DNA of 56,801 nt from an uncultured Clostridia bacterium (GCA_959602045.1 CAUGRT010000014.1:1-56801), one strand, 5' to 3'; shown: positions 1 to 9,132, counted from the stretch's first letter. Made by a program: numbers and translations. Notes: generated from the sequence alone by a model not told the origin.

Positions 1-1
1 T

Positions 2-583
2 TATATCAGATTTTTGGGTGTTTGTCGACTCTATTTATATTATACCACTCCAGTTTCGCTGAGTCAGAAAAAGTATAGCGTTTTTGTAACACCCGACGGC
101 GAAAGCAGCAAGATGATTGCGGAGAATTTCAATTTCCGTGAAACTGTGCCGGAGATTAAAAATGTGGATGTGGTGTATTTGCCGACAGCCAAAAGCGGTA
201 CGCGGCTCTTCAGAATTGATTATATTGATTGTGCGGAGCTTGTTAAGGAGGATACCCTAACATCACCGCTGTATGACAGCAATGGCCTAATGTTCGGACA
301 GTATGCGCAAAAGAGTATTTATCTGCCGAGCTATTACGACAATAAAAAGATTGCATGGGTTATCAGTGACAATGAAACGGTGGACGAAAACGGAATTGTG
401 ACCTTGAAGAACGGCACAAAGAATATTACCTTGTACGAAATCAAGGGAACGGAGAATGTACATACATCGGCGGATGTTTTGAAAGCACTGAAGCTGATTG
501 AGCAGACGGAACGCGAGGATGCGGTCTTTACCCGTGCACAGGCGGCGGATTTGCTCAATGCAATGCGATATGTTATGAATTAG
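2..583 (+). CDS. C-terminal part of an unidentified protein (5' end outside window)
   Basis: The frame is open to the left edge, so only the last 190 or so residues are visible; a TTG at 14 is not a credible start because no ribosome binding site precedes it. The visible part is a soluble, beta-rich looking sequence ending in a helix (FTRAQAADLLNAMRYVMN) that resembles the end of an S-layer homology (SLH) repeat, so this could be the tail of a secreted SLH-anchored protein. That is weak inference. It lies 29 nt upstream of the solute-binding lipoprotein on the same strand, so the two are probably co-transcribed. No function is assigned. Confidence 0.6.
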   Translation, partial: YIRFLGVCRLYLYYTTPVSLSQKKYSVFVTPDGESSKMIAENFNFRETVPEIKNVDVVYLPTAKSGTRLFRIDYIDCAELVKEDTLTSPLYDSNGLMFGQYAQKSIYLPSYYDNKKIAWVISDNETVDENGIVTLKNGTKNITLYEIKGTENVHTSADVLKALKLIEQTEREDAVFTRAQAADLLNAMRYVMN

Positions 584-612
584 TATTTTAAATTTTTAAG
601 GAGATGAAGATA

Positions 613-2148
613 ATGAAAAGAAAAATTGCAATGGTCATGACAGTAGTAAGTCTGTTGGCATTGGCAGGGGGCTGCTCCTCCGGAAAACAGCAAAATACCG
701 CGTCAAACAAGCTGCGGTACTGGCTGCCGTTAAACTCACAGCTTAATTCGTTGGCGTCCAATCTGGGGGAAACGCCGTTCGGACAGGAGCTGCAAAAAGC
801 AACGGGGACGGAGATTGAATTTATCCACTCCAACAGCAGCGATCAGTTTGCGCTGATGTTATCATCGGGGGATATGCCGGATATTATTGAAGCCGATTGG
901 GCGACTTATAACGGCGGTCCGGAAAAGTCTATCGCTGATGGATACATTATGAATCTGAATGACGTGATGAAGGATAAAGCACCGAATATCAAAGTTTATC
1001 TGAAAGAGCATCCGGAGATTGACAAGATGGTTAAGATGGACGAGGGCAATTATTATGTATTCCCGTTTATCCGCGGTGATGAAGAACTGCTGGTATCGAC
1101 CGGCCCGATTGTGCGTAAGGATTGGCTGGATGATCTGGGCATGGAGCTTCCCGAAACGATGGATGATTGGCATACCATGCTGACAAGATTCAAGAATGAA
1201 AAGGGTGCGTCCACACCGCTGTCATTCATGAACTATTCCGCAATGTTCAACTATGGTGCATTTATCGGAGCCTATGGAATTAATAACACATTCTTTGTGC
1301 AGGATAAGACAATTCATTACGGACCGATGGAGTCGGGATATAAGGAGTTTCTTCAGGAAATGTCAAAATGGTATCAGGAGGGACTTCTGGACGCGAACTT
1401 TATGAGTGTAGACTCCAAGGCACTGGATAGCTCTATTTTGAATGGCAAAACAGGCGCAACTGTTGCCGGATTGGGCGGCGGTATCGGAAAATATATGGGC
1501 GTAGCGCCGGACGACAAGTTTGATTTGTGCGGCACGACATATCCGGTAAAGAACAAGGGCGACCGTCCGATGTTCTCGGCAAGACAGAATCAGTATTCGG
1601 GATTCGGTGCGGCAATCAGCAAGAACTGCAAAAATGTTGATCTTGCGGCAAAAGTTCTGGATTATAACTATTCCAAGGAAGGCACAATGCTCAACAACTT
1701 CGGTATTGAGGGCGAAAGCTATGAAATGGTAGACGGATACCCGAAGTACACCGAGCTGATTACAAAGAATCCGGAAGGATTGGCAATGGCAAATGTTATG
1801 TCAAAATATGTGCGTTCGAACTGGGTTGGCGCGTTTGTACAGGATAAGCGCTATATTGAGCAGTATTCCTCACTGCCGCAGCAGCAGGAAGCATTAAAGC
1901 TTTGGATGGATACCGACGCAGAACAGCACATCCTGCCGACATTGGCATTTTCATCAGACCAAAGCTCGGAGCTGGCTGATATTATGAGTACGATTACAAC
2001 CTATCAGGATGAGCAAATGGTGAAATTCATCATGGGAACACGTTCTATTGATGAGTTTGATGATTATGTAAACGAGATGAAGAAAATGGGAATCGAAAAA
2101 GCAATTGAAATTTATCAGGCGGCATACGATACCTATGATAAGAACTAA
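613..2148 (+). CDS. Extracellular solute-binding lipoprotein (ABC sugar transporter, family 1 type)
   Basis: A 511-residue lipoprotein. The N-terminus has a basic start, a hydrophobic stretch and a lipobox (LALAGGC, Cys21), so it should be anchored to the outer face of the membrane. The mature part resembles the large solute-binding proteins of carbohydrate ABC importers, with motifs such as SSGDMPDIIEADW near the N-terminus. The ATG at 604 sits directly on the AAGGAG, so the ATG at 613, nine bases downstream, is preferred. No permease or ATPase genes lie in the window; they may be upstream of the left edge. The neighbouring rhamnosidase genes suggest plant rhamnosyl oligosaccharides as ligand (inference). 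A strong terminator follows. Confidence 0.85.
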   Translation: MKRKIAMVMTVVSLLALAGGCSSGKQQNTASNKLRYWLPLNSQLNSLASNLGETPFGQELQKATGTEIEFIHSNSSDQFALMLSSGDMPDIIEADWATYNGGPEKSIADGYIMNLNDVMKDKAPNIKVYLKEHPEIDKMVKMDEGNYYVFPFIRGDEELLVSTGPIVRKDWLDDLGMELPETMDDWHTMLTRFKNEKGASTPLSFMNYSAMFNYGAFIGAYGINNTFFVQDKTIHYGPMESGYKEFLQEMSKWYQEGLLDANFMSVDSKALDSSILNGKTGATVAGLGGGIGKYMGVAPDDKFDLCGTTYPVKNKGDRPMFSARQNQYSGFGAAISKNCKNVDLAAKVLDYNYSKEGTMLNNFGIEGESYEMVDGYPKYTELITKNPEGLAMANVMSKYVRSNWVGAFVQDKRYIEQYSSLPQQQEALKLWMDTDAEQHILPTLAFSSDQSSELADIMSTITTYQDEQMVKFIMGTRSIDEFDDYVNEMKKMGIEKAIEIYQAAYDTYDKN

Positions 2149-2153
2149 AGAAT

Positions 2154-2190
2154 CTTAAAAAGGAGCCGGGTCTTATGGCTCCTTTTTAAG
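2154..2190 (+). terminator. Rho-independent terminator after the solute-binding protein gene
   Basis: Arms at 2154-2167 and 2177-2190 (AAAAAGGAGCC / GGCTCCTTTTT) pair perfectly around a 9-nt loop, with a T run on the plus strand. It begins six bases after the stop codon. Confidence 0.85.
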
Positions 2191-2222
2191 ATTACAGCCA
2201 GAGATTTTACAAAGCAGGATTC

Positions 2223-2319
2223 AGGAAATTCTATCTATTTTTCGGTCTGTGGAGGCGAGTTCCGCGCAACGTAGCGGATGTTTGAGCCGGAATAGAACGA
2301 AAAACAGATAGAATTTCCT
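2223..2319 (+). repeat. Covariant inverted repeat, copy 1
   Basis: The arms at 2223-2244 and 2298-2319 are 22 nt each and complementary with one mismatch. Between them lies the family core (GGCGAGTTCCGCGCAACG, then TAGCGGATGTTTGAGCC), which contains an inner TCCGC/GCGGA hairpin. The copy ends 24 nt before the ATG of the broken rhamnosidase gene. Confidence 0.85.
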
Positions 2320-2343
2320 ATAACAATAGAAAGGAGTTGGAAT

Positions 2344-3903
2344 ATGAATATAGAATCGCATTTGCAGCATGCAAAATGGGTGACGGCACCGAAAGAGCTT
2401 GCAGCGCCTATCATTGTGCGTTCCTTTTCGCTCCGAACGCCGCAGCGGGGAGAGATTGCATTAAGCGCATTGGGATTTTTCGTTTTGTTCGTCAACGGAA
2501 AACGCGTTGGAAACGAATATTTTCTGCCGTCAAACAGTCTTTTTTGCAGACGGGATTTTGAGGATTTGCTCTATCCGATCTCGGATGAGTTTACATACCG
2601 ATGCTATTATTCGGTATATGATATTACCCCTTATCTTCGGGAGGGGGAAAACACGATTGAAATCCATCTTGGAGATGGATGGTATCGTCAGAAAGAACGA
2701 ATTGCCGAGGGAACGATGAAGTTTGGGGACGCATTGGGGACGATTTATGCAATGCGGCTGACGGATGATACGAGTGAGCATACGATTCTTTCGGACGGAA
2801 CGGAGCGCAGCCGAAAAAGCCCAATTGTCTACAGTCAGCTTTTTTACGGCGAGATTTATGACGCGACTGCCGAAAGCGGAGAATTTGGGGTGGATATTTT
2901 ATCCCTGCCGGAAACAAAGCTGTCGCCGGAGGATTCGGCGCCGGACAGAGTGATCAGAAAGATTACGCCGAAATTGCTCTTTTCTGATGGCAATCGCAAG
3001 CTTTATGACGCGATGGAAAATATCAGCGGTTTTGCGACTTTGTCGGTTTATGCGGCGCGCGGTGAAAAGGTCGTGGTGCGGTTTGCGGAAAATCTGAAAG
3101 AGGGACAGTTGGATTTCGTTTCAACCGGTTCGGATTATCAAAATCCGGAGGGCAAGCCGCAGATTATGGAGGATGTTTTTATCGGCGATGGAGAGCGGCA
3201 TGAGTTTCAGCCGATGTTTGTCTGGCATGCGTTTCGTTATTTCGAAGTACGGGGAGTAGGAGAGGCAGTTTCGGTTTCGGTTGTTCATAGCGATGTGCCG
3301 AAAACTGCCGCATTTCATTCTTCCTCGGCGGAATTAAACTGGCTTTTTGACGCGTTTTTGCGAACGCAGTTAAACAATATGCACGGCGGTGTTCCGTCCG
3401 ATTGTCCGCATCGGGAGCGGTTGGGATATACCGGTGACGGGCAGTTTTGCCAAGGGAATCCAGGGCGCGGACGCGTTTGCGATTTTTGCCGGAATCGGCG
3501 GTGAAAAAACATTGGCGGCGTTGGTACAGCGGTATCGAAAGCTGCTGCATTTTGATACGGGATTTTTGGCAACGGCGCTTTTGTGCCGGATTTTGTTTCA
3601 AAATCATGAAGAAGATTTGGCGTATGAGCTGCTCACAACCCATGAATTGGGATCGTTCCCGTATATGATGGATCGGGGCGCAACGACCCTGTGGGAGGAT
3701 TGGAAAGGAACGATGTCCCACGATCATCCGATGTTCGGGGCGTGCGCGGTATGTTGCATCAAGGATATTTTGGGGATTCGTCAAACAACGTCCTCCGTGG
3801 CATATCAAGAGCTTGTCATTGCGCCGCGTGTGCCGAAAAAGCTCAAAAGCACCGAGGGATTTTTCATGGCGGATTGAATTTCATCACCGTAAAAACTGAA
3901 TAA
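2344..3903 (+). pseudogene. Broken GH78 alpha-L-rhamnosidase
   Basis: The 5' part (2344-3504) encodes the N-terminal beta domains of a GH78 rhamnosidase and reaches the acidic motif SDCPHRERLGYTGDGQ. The frame then changes near 3440-3460. The second frame (to 3877) resumes with barrel sequence FAKGIQGADAFAIFAG and the family motif GATTLWEDW. Compared with the intact paralog at 3950-6106, about 165 residues (roughly 500 bp) of the (alpha/alpha)6 barrel are missing at the junction. A second frameshift near 3867 moves the C-terminal tail into a third frame ending at 3903. The start is good (AGGAGTTGGAAT-ATG). It should not make active enzyme. An assembly deletion is possible but would need two separate errors. 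Confidence 0.85.
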
Positions 3904-3907
3904 AATT

Positions 3908-3942
3908 AAAAAACAGCCGTGTGGAATTGCACGGCTGTTTTT
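3908..3942. terminator. Bidirectional terminator between convergent rhamnosidase genes
   Basis: AAACAGCCGTG (3911-3921) pairs with CACGGCTGTTT (3930-3940), with A and T runs on the two sides, so it can end transcription from both directions. Confidence 0.85.
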
Positions 3943-3949
3943 ATGTCAT

Positions 3950-6106
3950 TTACAGTTTGATGATTCTCTCATATTTCCCGGCAGACAGCGTTTCGGTTGA
4001 ACCGTTCAATGTTAAGGTTGCCTTGTTGGGAACTTCAAACAAGTGACGAATGGAATCCCCGTTTCTTTCCCATCTTGAATAGACCTTACCGTATCGGGTT
4101 TCAACGGAGGCTTCCGCCCAGTTTAAACGCTCGTCCGGTTGAGGGCATAACAGGACGTTCTCAAATCCCGGCATAGTTTCGTCAATCCGAATCCCGGCGA
4201 TCGTTTCATACATCCATGCTGCCACTGCGCCGAAAGAGTAGTGATTGAACGAATTCATTTTCGTGCTCCACATCGTTCCGTCCGCGCGCATGCCGTCCCA
4301 ATGTTCCCATATGGTGGTTGCGCCCATGTTGACGGAGAACAGCCATGAGGGACACTCTTCCCGAAGTAGCAGGGAATAGGCTATCTCCGGGTATCCGTTC
4401 TCGGAAAGCGCTTCAAGCAGATAGGGCGTCCCGACAAATCCGGTTGTCAGTTTATTTCCGTTATCGTGCACCAGCTGCGCAAGCTTTGCCGCGGTTGCCC
4501 GCCGATCCTTTGCCAATCGGAACACCAGCGCCAGAGCACATTCCGTCTGCGTTTTACATGCCGTGTACTTTTGTTGAAAAGCATTGACAATATTAGTATA
4601 TAATTCTTCATAATAAGCGGAATCCATACCCAAAACCTTTAGGGCTTTTACGAGGATTTCGGTGGAATATGCAAAATATGCGGACGCGATAAAATCAGAA
4701 TCAGACGCGCCTTTAAAGCTTCCGTCCTCAGCATCCATGCCAAGCCAGTCGCCGAACTGTGTATCGCCGAGCCATAAATATTCTTCTTCGCCGCGTGAAT
4801 GCATATAGTCCACCCATTGGCGCATGCTTTCGATTTGCTGCTCCAAAATTGAGCGATCGCCATAGGTTAAGTACATCTGCCAGGGGCAAACGGTTGCAGC
4901 GTCACCCCATGCTGCGCCCGGAACAGCGTCCGGAATAAGATTCGGAATCACAATCGGCACACCGCCGTCGGGATTTTGCTCCGCCGCCAAATCATGCAGC
5001 CATTTGGTGTAGAATTTCAGCACATCAAAATTGTAAGAAGCGGTTTTGGCAAAAATTTGCGCATCTCCCGTCCAGCCCAGACGTTCGTCACGCTGCGGAC
5101 AATCGGTGGGAACATCCAGAAAGTTGCCTTTTTGTCCCCAGATGACATTATGAAACAGCTGATTCACCTTTTCATTGGAGCAGGCAAAAAATCCGGTTCG
5201 CTTCATATCGGAATGGACTACGATGGCTTTAAAAGCGTCAATTGAAATATTTTCGGGCGCTTCATCCAAACGGATATAACGAAATCCCATAAACGTATGA
5301 TGGGGTTTATAGGTCTGCACGCCGTCCTTGCAGGTATATTCGATTCTTTGCTTTGCGCTGCGCAGATTGGCGGTATAGAAATTTCCGTCCGCATCCAGAA
5401 TTTCCGCATGGGAATACACCAATCGCTCTCCGGCGCGGGCGTTGACGGTAAAGCTGACGTATCCGGTCATGTTCTGCCCGAAATCAATGACCGTTTCGCC
5501 TTTGGGCGTTTGAAACATTGCAATCGGCAAAAGCGTTTCCTGTTCGCGGACAATTTCGCCCTCTTGAGGAATCAAATTTGTTTTCGGGGCATGAAGATAA
5601 ACAACCTCATCCTGTTCCTCCGGTACACACCGCGCGTCATAGATTTCACCATCATAAATATTGCTGAATTTCACAGCACCTTCAGCCGCTTTCCATTGCT
5701 TGTCGGTTACGATTGTTTCGGTCGTTCCGTCTGTGTACTCAATCTCAATCGCCGCAATCAAGCCGGCAAGACCGCCCCATATATTCTTATCGCGCCACGC
5801 GACCAGCTCACTGCGATACCAGCCGGAACCAACGCTGACCGATAAACGGTTTTCTTTTTGAAGGGATTCTGTAATATCGTAGCTTTGATACTGATGCCGT
5901 GCGTCATAGGCTGTCCAGCCCGGCGCCATGATAAAGTCGCCGACTCTTTGACCGTTCAGCGTTGTTTCATAAACGCCCATTGCCGTGATTTGTAAAACTG
6001 CTTTTGCAATCGGCTTTTCGCAGCAAAAACTGCGGAAAAAGACCGGGCAGGCGTCCCCGTAATCGTTCTTGGGGCGAATCCATTTTGCTGTTTTGATTAA
6101 TTTCAT
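3950..6106 (-). CDS. Alpha-L-rhamnosidase, GH78
   Basis: A 718-residue glycosidase predicted to remove terminal alpha-L-rhamnose from plant glycans or glycosides. It has the GH78 layout: N-terminal beta domains, then the catalytic (alpha/alpha)6 barrel with the acidic signature DCPQRDERLGWTGDAQ near residue 340 and GATTIWEHWDG in the second half, then a C-terminal beta domain. No signal peptide is visible, so it is probably cytoplasmic and acts on imported oligosaccharides. The start at 6106 follows an AGAGAGAGG; the open frame reaches 6181, but that lies in the promoter. The neighbouring lipoprotein could supply its substrate. The linkage preference cannot be read from sequence. Confidence 0.9.
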   Translation of the reverse strand: MKLIKTAKWIRPKNDYGDACPVFFRSFCCEKPIAKAVLQITAMGVYETTLNGQRVGDFIMAPGWTAYDARHQYQSYDITESLQKENRLSVSVGSGWYRSELVAWRDKNIWGGLAGLIAAIEIEYTDGTTETIVTDKQWKAAEGAVKFSNIYDGEIYDARCVPEEQDEVVYLHAPKTNLIPQEGEIVREQETLLPIAMFQTPKGETVIDFGQNMTGYVSFTVNARAGERLVYSHAEILDADGNFYTANLRSAKQRIEYTCKDGVQTYKPHHTFMGFRYIRLDEAPENISIDAFKAIVVHSDMKRTGFFACSNEKVNQLFHNVIWGQKGNFLDVPTDCPQRDERLGWTGDAQIFAKTASYNFDVLKFYTKWLHDLAAEQNPDGGVPIVIPNLIPDAVPGAAWGDAATVCPWQMYLTYGDRSILEQQIESMRQWVDYMHSRGEEEYLWLGDTQFGDWLGMDAEDGSFKGASDSDFIASAYFAYSTEILVKALKVLGMDSAYYEELYTNIVNAFQQKYTACKTQTECALALVFRLAKDRRATAAKLAQLVHDNGNKLTTGFVGTPYLLEALSENGYPEIAYSLLLREECPSWLFSVNMGATTIWEHWDGMRADGTMWSTKMNSFNHYSFGAVAAWMYETIAGIRIDETMPGFENVLLCPQPDERLNWAEASVETRYGKVYSRWERNGDSIRHLFEVPNKATLTLNGSTETLSAGKYERIIKL

Positions 6107-6137
6107 AAAATTGCCTCTCTCTCTTTTTAAGTTTGTG

Positions 6138-6158
6138 GGATGATAATGCTTCATCCCT
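6138..6158 (-). promoter_or_regulatory. Inverted repeat in the GH78 leader
   Basis: GGGATGA at 6138-6144 and TCATCCC at 6152-6158 form a perfect 7-bp inverted repeat with a 7-nt gap. It lies just downstream of the predicted transcription start, a position suited to a repressor operator or a leader hairpin. Confidence 0.45.
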
Positions 6159-6171
6159 CCTACATTATTAT

Positions 6172-6200
6172 ATTGTATCATATCTGATCTGTTAAGTCAA
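6172..6200 (-). promoter_or_regulatory. Sigma-A-type promoter of the GH78 gene
   Basis: On the minus strand TTGACT (6195-6200) and TACAAT (6172-6177) are separated by 17 bp. Confidence 0.65.
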
Positions 6201-6275
6201 TTGTCAAAATGTATGCTGACCCTCAAAAATCACAAATGATACATCAATTTGATTGCAGGAACCTGCCCGGAATAC

Positions 6276-6304
6276 TTTACAGAAAGATGATCATGTGATA
6301 GACT
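6276..6304 (+). promoter_or_regulatory. Possible promoter of the EamA transporter gene
   Basis: TTTACA (6276-6281), 17-bp spacer, TAGACT (6299-6304). Both hexamers are imperfect and the start codon is only about 20 nt further on. Confidence 0.4.
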
Positions 6305-6324
6305 AGGGGAAAGAGGTGTTTTTT

Positions 6325-7185
6325 ATGTGGATTATATTTGCAATTTTATCGGCTTTTTTTGCCGGCGTAACGGCGATTCTTTCAAAGGTGGGAATCCGGG
6401 ATGTTAATTCCAATCTGGGAACGGCAATCAGGACAATCATTGTTTTTCTTTTTGCATGGTTGATGGTTTTTGTGGCAGGAGTGCAAGGCGGCATGACCTC
6501 AATCAGCACAAAAACACTGGTATTTCTTGTTTTGTCGGGGTTCGCAACGGGCGCTTCATGGTTGTGTTATTTCCGGGCGTTGAAATACGGGGACGTGAAT
6601 AAGGTGGCGCCGATTGATAAATCCAGTACGATTTTAACCATGATTCTGGCGTTTCTGTTTTTGCATGAGGGCATTACACTGTTGAAAGCGGTCTGTATGG
6701 TTCTGATCGGCGGCGGTACCTATATGATGATTGAAAAGCACGATCTGCCGGAAATCCGGAACGAAAAATCGGATTGGCTTCTTTGGGCGATTCTGTCGGC
6801 AGTCTTTGCGGCGCTGACTTCTATTTTGGGTAAAATAGGAATTTCGGATATTGATTCTACACTGGGAACAGCAATCCGGACTTTTGTTGTTTTAATTATG
6901 GCTTGGGTGGTTGTTTTTGTGTCGAAAAGCCAGGGGGAAATGAAAAATATCACGGGGAAAACGTTGGGATTTCTTGTTTTATCCGGTGTGACAACCGGAC
7001 TTTCGTGGCTTTGCTATTACAAGGCTTTGCAGGATGGGCCGGCGAGCGTCGTGGTTCCCATTGATAAGCTGAGTATATTGGTGACGGTCGCTTTTTCCTA
7101 TGTTGTATTAAAAGAAAAGCTCACCAAGAAAGCATTTTTCGGACTGGCTTTGCTCGTTCTCGGAACTTTGCTGCTGCTTGTATAA
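6325..7185 (+). CDS. EamA-family (drug/metabolite superfamily) transporter
   Basis: A 286-residue integral membrane protein with about ten hydrophobic segments. It is built from two homologous halves: ILSAFFAGVTAILSKVGI in the first is echoed by ILSAVFAALTSILGKIGI in the second, the internal duplication typical of two EamA domains. Such proteins export or import small metabolites; the substrate cannot be inferred. The ATG at 6325 lies eight bases after AAAGAGG and is preferred over the GTG at 6316, which overlaps that ribosome binding site. The sigma-factor gene follows on the same strand. Confidence 0.85.
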   Translation: MWIIFAILSAFFAGVTAILSKVGIRDVNSNLGTAIRTIIVFLFAWLMVFVAGVQGGMTSISTKTLVFLVLSGFATGASWLCYFRALKYGDVNKVAPIDKSSTILTMILAFLFLHEGITLLKAVCMVLIGGGTYMMIEKHDLPEIRNEKSDWLLWAILSAVFAALTSILGKIGISDIDSTLGTAIRTFVVLIMAWVVVFVSKSQGEMKNITGKTLGFLVLSGVTTGLSWLCYYKALQDGPASVVVPIDKLSILVTVAFSYVVLKEKLTKKAFFGLALLVLGTLLLLV

Positions 7186-7263
7186 AATTTGTATAAAAAA
7201 GTTCCAACCAAATCGGTTTTTTTGCGTGTAATAAAGCAGAAAGGAAAAAGGAGGCGGTCAGAT

Positions 7264-7803
7264 GTGAATGAAAAAGAAGTGATCAAACGTTGTCAAAACG
7301 GTGACAGAGCCGCGTTTGATGAGCTGATTCGAGCCTTTTACCCGTATGTTAGCAAATATCTTTTGAAGCTGACGCGTGATGAAGCCTTGACGGAGGATTT
7401 AACGCAGGATGTTTTTCTGAAAATGATCCGAACGATGGAGGATTACAAAATCAACGGTAAAGCGTCTTTTGCAACCTATATTATCACCATTGCAAAAAAT
7501 ACACTGATTGATTATACCCGTCGGAACAAGGCGGTATTTTCGGAACTGTCGGAAGCGGAAATTCAGAGTGGCGATAATATTGAAAATAAGGTGATTACCG
7601 GCATGCGGTATGAGGAAATCGTGCAATACATAGATGACCTGCCGCCCAATCAGGCAAGCGTGATACGGCTGAAGTATATTGATGAATATACATTAAAGGA
7701 GATTGAAGCGATTACGGGTGTCCCGGAAAAAACGGTCAAAAGCGGTATCCATGAGGGCACAAAAAAGCTGAGAAGTCTTTTTCACGGCAGAATGGAGGAG
7801 TAG
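7264..7803 (+). CDS. RNA polymerase sigma factor, sigma-70 family (ECF type)
   Basis: 179 residues, the usual ECF length. Region 2 spans about residues 8-75 (FYPYVSKYLLKLTRDEALTE, then DLTQDVFLKM and FATYIITIAKNTLIDYTRR). Region 4 is the C-terminal helix-turn-helix (LPPNQASVIRLKYIDEYTLK then EIEAITGVPEKTVKSGIHEG). It should direct RNA polymerase to a small regulon. The start is GTG at 7264, nine bases after AAGGAGG; the open frame extends upstream without a ribosome binding site. The next gene, six bases away, is a small membrane protein in the usual place of an anti-sigma factor. The genes that follow are decayed, so the regulated locus may be lost. Confidence 0.9.
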   Translation: MNEKEVIKRCQNGDRAAFDELIRAFYPYVSKYLLKLTRDEALTEDLTQDVFLKMIRTMEDYKINGKASFATYIITIAKNTLIDYTRRNKAVFSELSEAEIQSGDNIENKVITGMRYEEIVQYIDDLPPNQASVIRLKYIDEYTLKEIEAITGVPEKTVKSGIHEGTKKLRSLFHGRMEE

Positions 7804-7809
7804 TTTGGT

Positions 7810-8076
7810 ATGGAAAAGGTTGATGTTTTAATTCGGGTTTTAGAGCCTGAAATTGATATGAAATGTGCCGAAATCCGAGAGAAAAAAAGTGAGAAGCTTT
7901 TGACGAGGGTATTTCTGGCAGTGGCAGCATTGCTGCTCGTGATCCCGGCGGTGCTGATCTTTTTCGGAATCAGCTTGTTTGCAATCTTTGTGCCGATTCT
8001 GTTTGTATCGGCGGTATTTTTGGCAGCGTCACCGATTTTAATAAGCAAAGAAGTTGAAAGTTATGAACAAGTTTAA
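7810..8076 (+). CDS. Small two-helix membrane protein, possible anti-sigma partner
   Basis: 88 residues: a charged cytoplasmic N-terminus of about 28 residues (MEKVDVLIRVLEPEIDMKCA), then two close hydrophobic segments (about 31-50 and 52-75). It begins six bases after the sigma-factor stop with its own GGAGGAG. Gene order and topology fit an accessory or anti-sigma role, but no zinc-binding anti-sigma motif (HxxxCxxC) is present, so this is inference only. The 3' end overlaps the next reading frame by 14 nt. Confidence 0.65.
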   Translation: MEKVDVLIRVLEPEIDMKCAEIREKKSEKLLTRVFLAVAALLLVIPAVLIFFGISLFAIFVPILFVSAVFLAASPILISKEVESYEQV

Positions 8077-8389
8077 TGCATGGATTGAGAAAAGAAATTT
8101 TAAAAAGATTTTTATCATTTATCTGATTGCGGCAATCATATGCGGTATCGCAAGCACAGGTGCGGTGGGATATGTCTTTCGGGATAAAATCAATCTGGCA
8201 CTTCAATATGAAAAGGCAGGCGAAGCCTTCAAAAAAGGAAAGGATGATGCAGAGCGCAGACAAAGCCTTGACAAGCTTGCCGATTCATCGGGCGATATTG
8301 TGGATGTGCTGCTTTTGGACGATAAGAATACTGTTGTTTATTCCGCAAAGGACACCAAGCTTGCATGGGATTCGGTGTTTGAATGGTAG
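8063..8389 (+). pseudogene. N-terminal fragment of an unidentified membrane protein
   Basis: The frame encodes an N-terminal transmembrane helix (about residues 12-37, IFIIYLIAAIICGIASTGAV) and the start of an extracytoplasmic region with a pattern reminiscent of sensor proteins (DIVDVLLLDDKNTVVYSAKD). It stops at 8389, exactly where sequence of another family begins in a different frame. The protein therefore looks truncated by a deletion rather than naturally short. The parent family is not recognised. It overlaps the preceding small membrane gene and would be translated with it. Confidence 0.6.
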
Positions 8390-8582
8390 TTATCCAATTC
8401 GGTTCTATTTTGCAGTGGTAACGATGTATTTCAGACGGCTGAATCCGTTTAGCCCGAGCAAGAATCCGCAGGAAAAAAGTCAGACATGGAATATGTGGTT
8501 CAAGGTACTGGCGGCGGTTGTTCCGGCTGCCGTTATCGGCTTGAAATTTGACGATACCATCACAAAGTATTGCTATACATAA
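8390..8582 (+). pseudogene. Internal fragment of undecaprenyl-diphosphatase (UppP/BacA)
   Basis: About 63 codons in a frame different from both neighbours. They encode FYFAVVTMYFRRLNPF and, further on, WFKVLAAVVPAAVIGLKFDD, which match the conserved second and third membrane segments of UppP (consensus WxKVLIAxIPAAVIGLxFDD). UppP recycles undecaprenyl pyrophosphate in cell-wall synthesis and is about 270 residues long. Both ends of this piece are missing, including the catalytic regions, and it has no start codon or ribosome binding site. It cannot be functional and is best read as a deletion remnant between two other remnants. Confidence 0.8.
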
Positions 8583-9132
8583 TGTTGTCAACGGCGTTAA
8601 AATCGGTTATTGCCAAGACGCTATCCTGTATGACGAGCAGCCGACGTTGTTTTCACAGTCATGGAAACAGCGCAAACGCTGGGCAAAGGGGTATTTGCAG
8701 GTTTTATCAAAATACGGAAAAGCTCTTTTGAGCGGCGCTGTTAAGGGGAGCTTTTCGTGCTTTGATATGGTGATGAATATCATGCCGGCAACGGTATTGA
8801 CGATCATCAGCATCATTATCAATTTACTGATTATGTCCGTCAATATTTTTGATGCCGCCGGAATAAAAATCATACTGTTTTCATTGCTTCAAACCGTAGG
8901 CAATTTGTATATCACGCTTTTTCTGCTGGGAATGATCACACTGATCACGGAATGGCGCAGAATATATTGCCCTGCGATGAAGAAAATAGCCTATGCTTTT
9001 ACCTTTCCGCTATTCATGCTGACCTATATTCCGATCTGTATTTCAGCATTTTTTACTAAAGTGGAATGGAAACAGATTGAGCATACCAAAAGTATCAAAA
9101 TATCAAGTCTTTATAAGATTAAGGAAAAATGA
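8578..9132 (+). pseudogene. C-terminal fragment of a membrane glycosyltransferase (GT2)
   Basis: Begins abruptly at HNVVNGVKIGYCQDAILYDE and continues through the acceptor-site motif QSWKQRKRWAKGY and three or four membrane segments to a natural C-terminus. The GT2 catalytic half with the DxD and TED motifs is absent and there is no plausible start. The motif and layout match the C-terminal part of the intact glycosyltransferase at 49893-51179 (QSWRQRKRWMQGH), so a paralog of that gene once stood here. The junction with the uppP fragment lies within a few bases of 8578. Confidence 0.85.

Noticed and set aside
3179..3808. 209-codon minus-strand frame across the broken rhamnosidase
   Set aside because: The plus strand clearly encodes GH78 motifs on both sides of the frameshift; the antisense frame is basic and family-less.
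8127..8582. A single 151-codon gene over the scar region
   Set aside because: Its first half is a shadow of the membrane-protein fragment; only the last 63 codons have family similarity (uppP).
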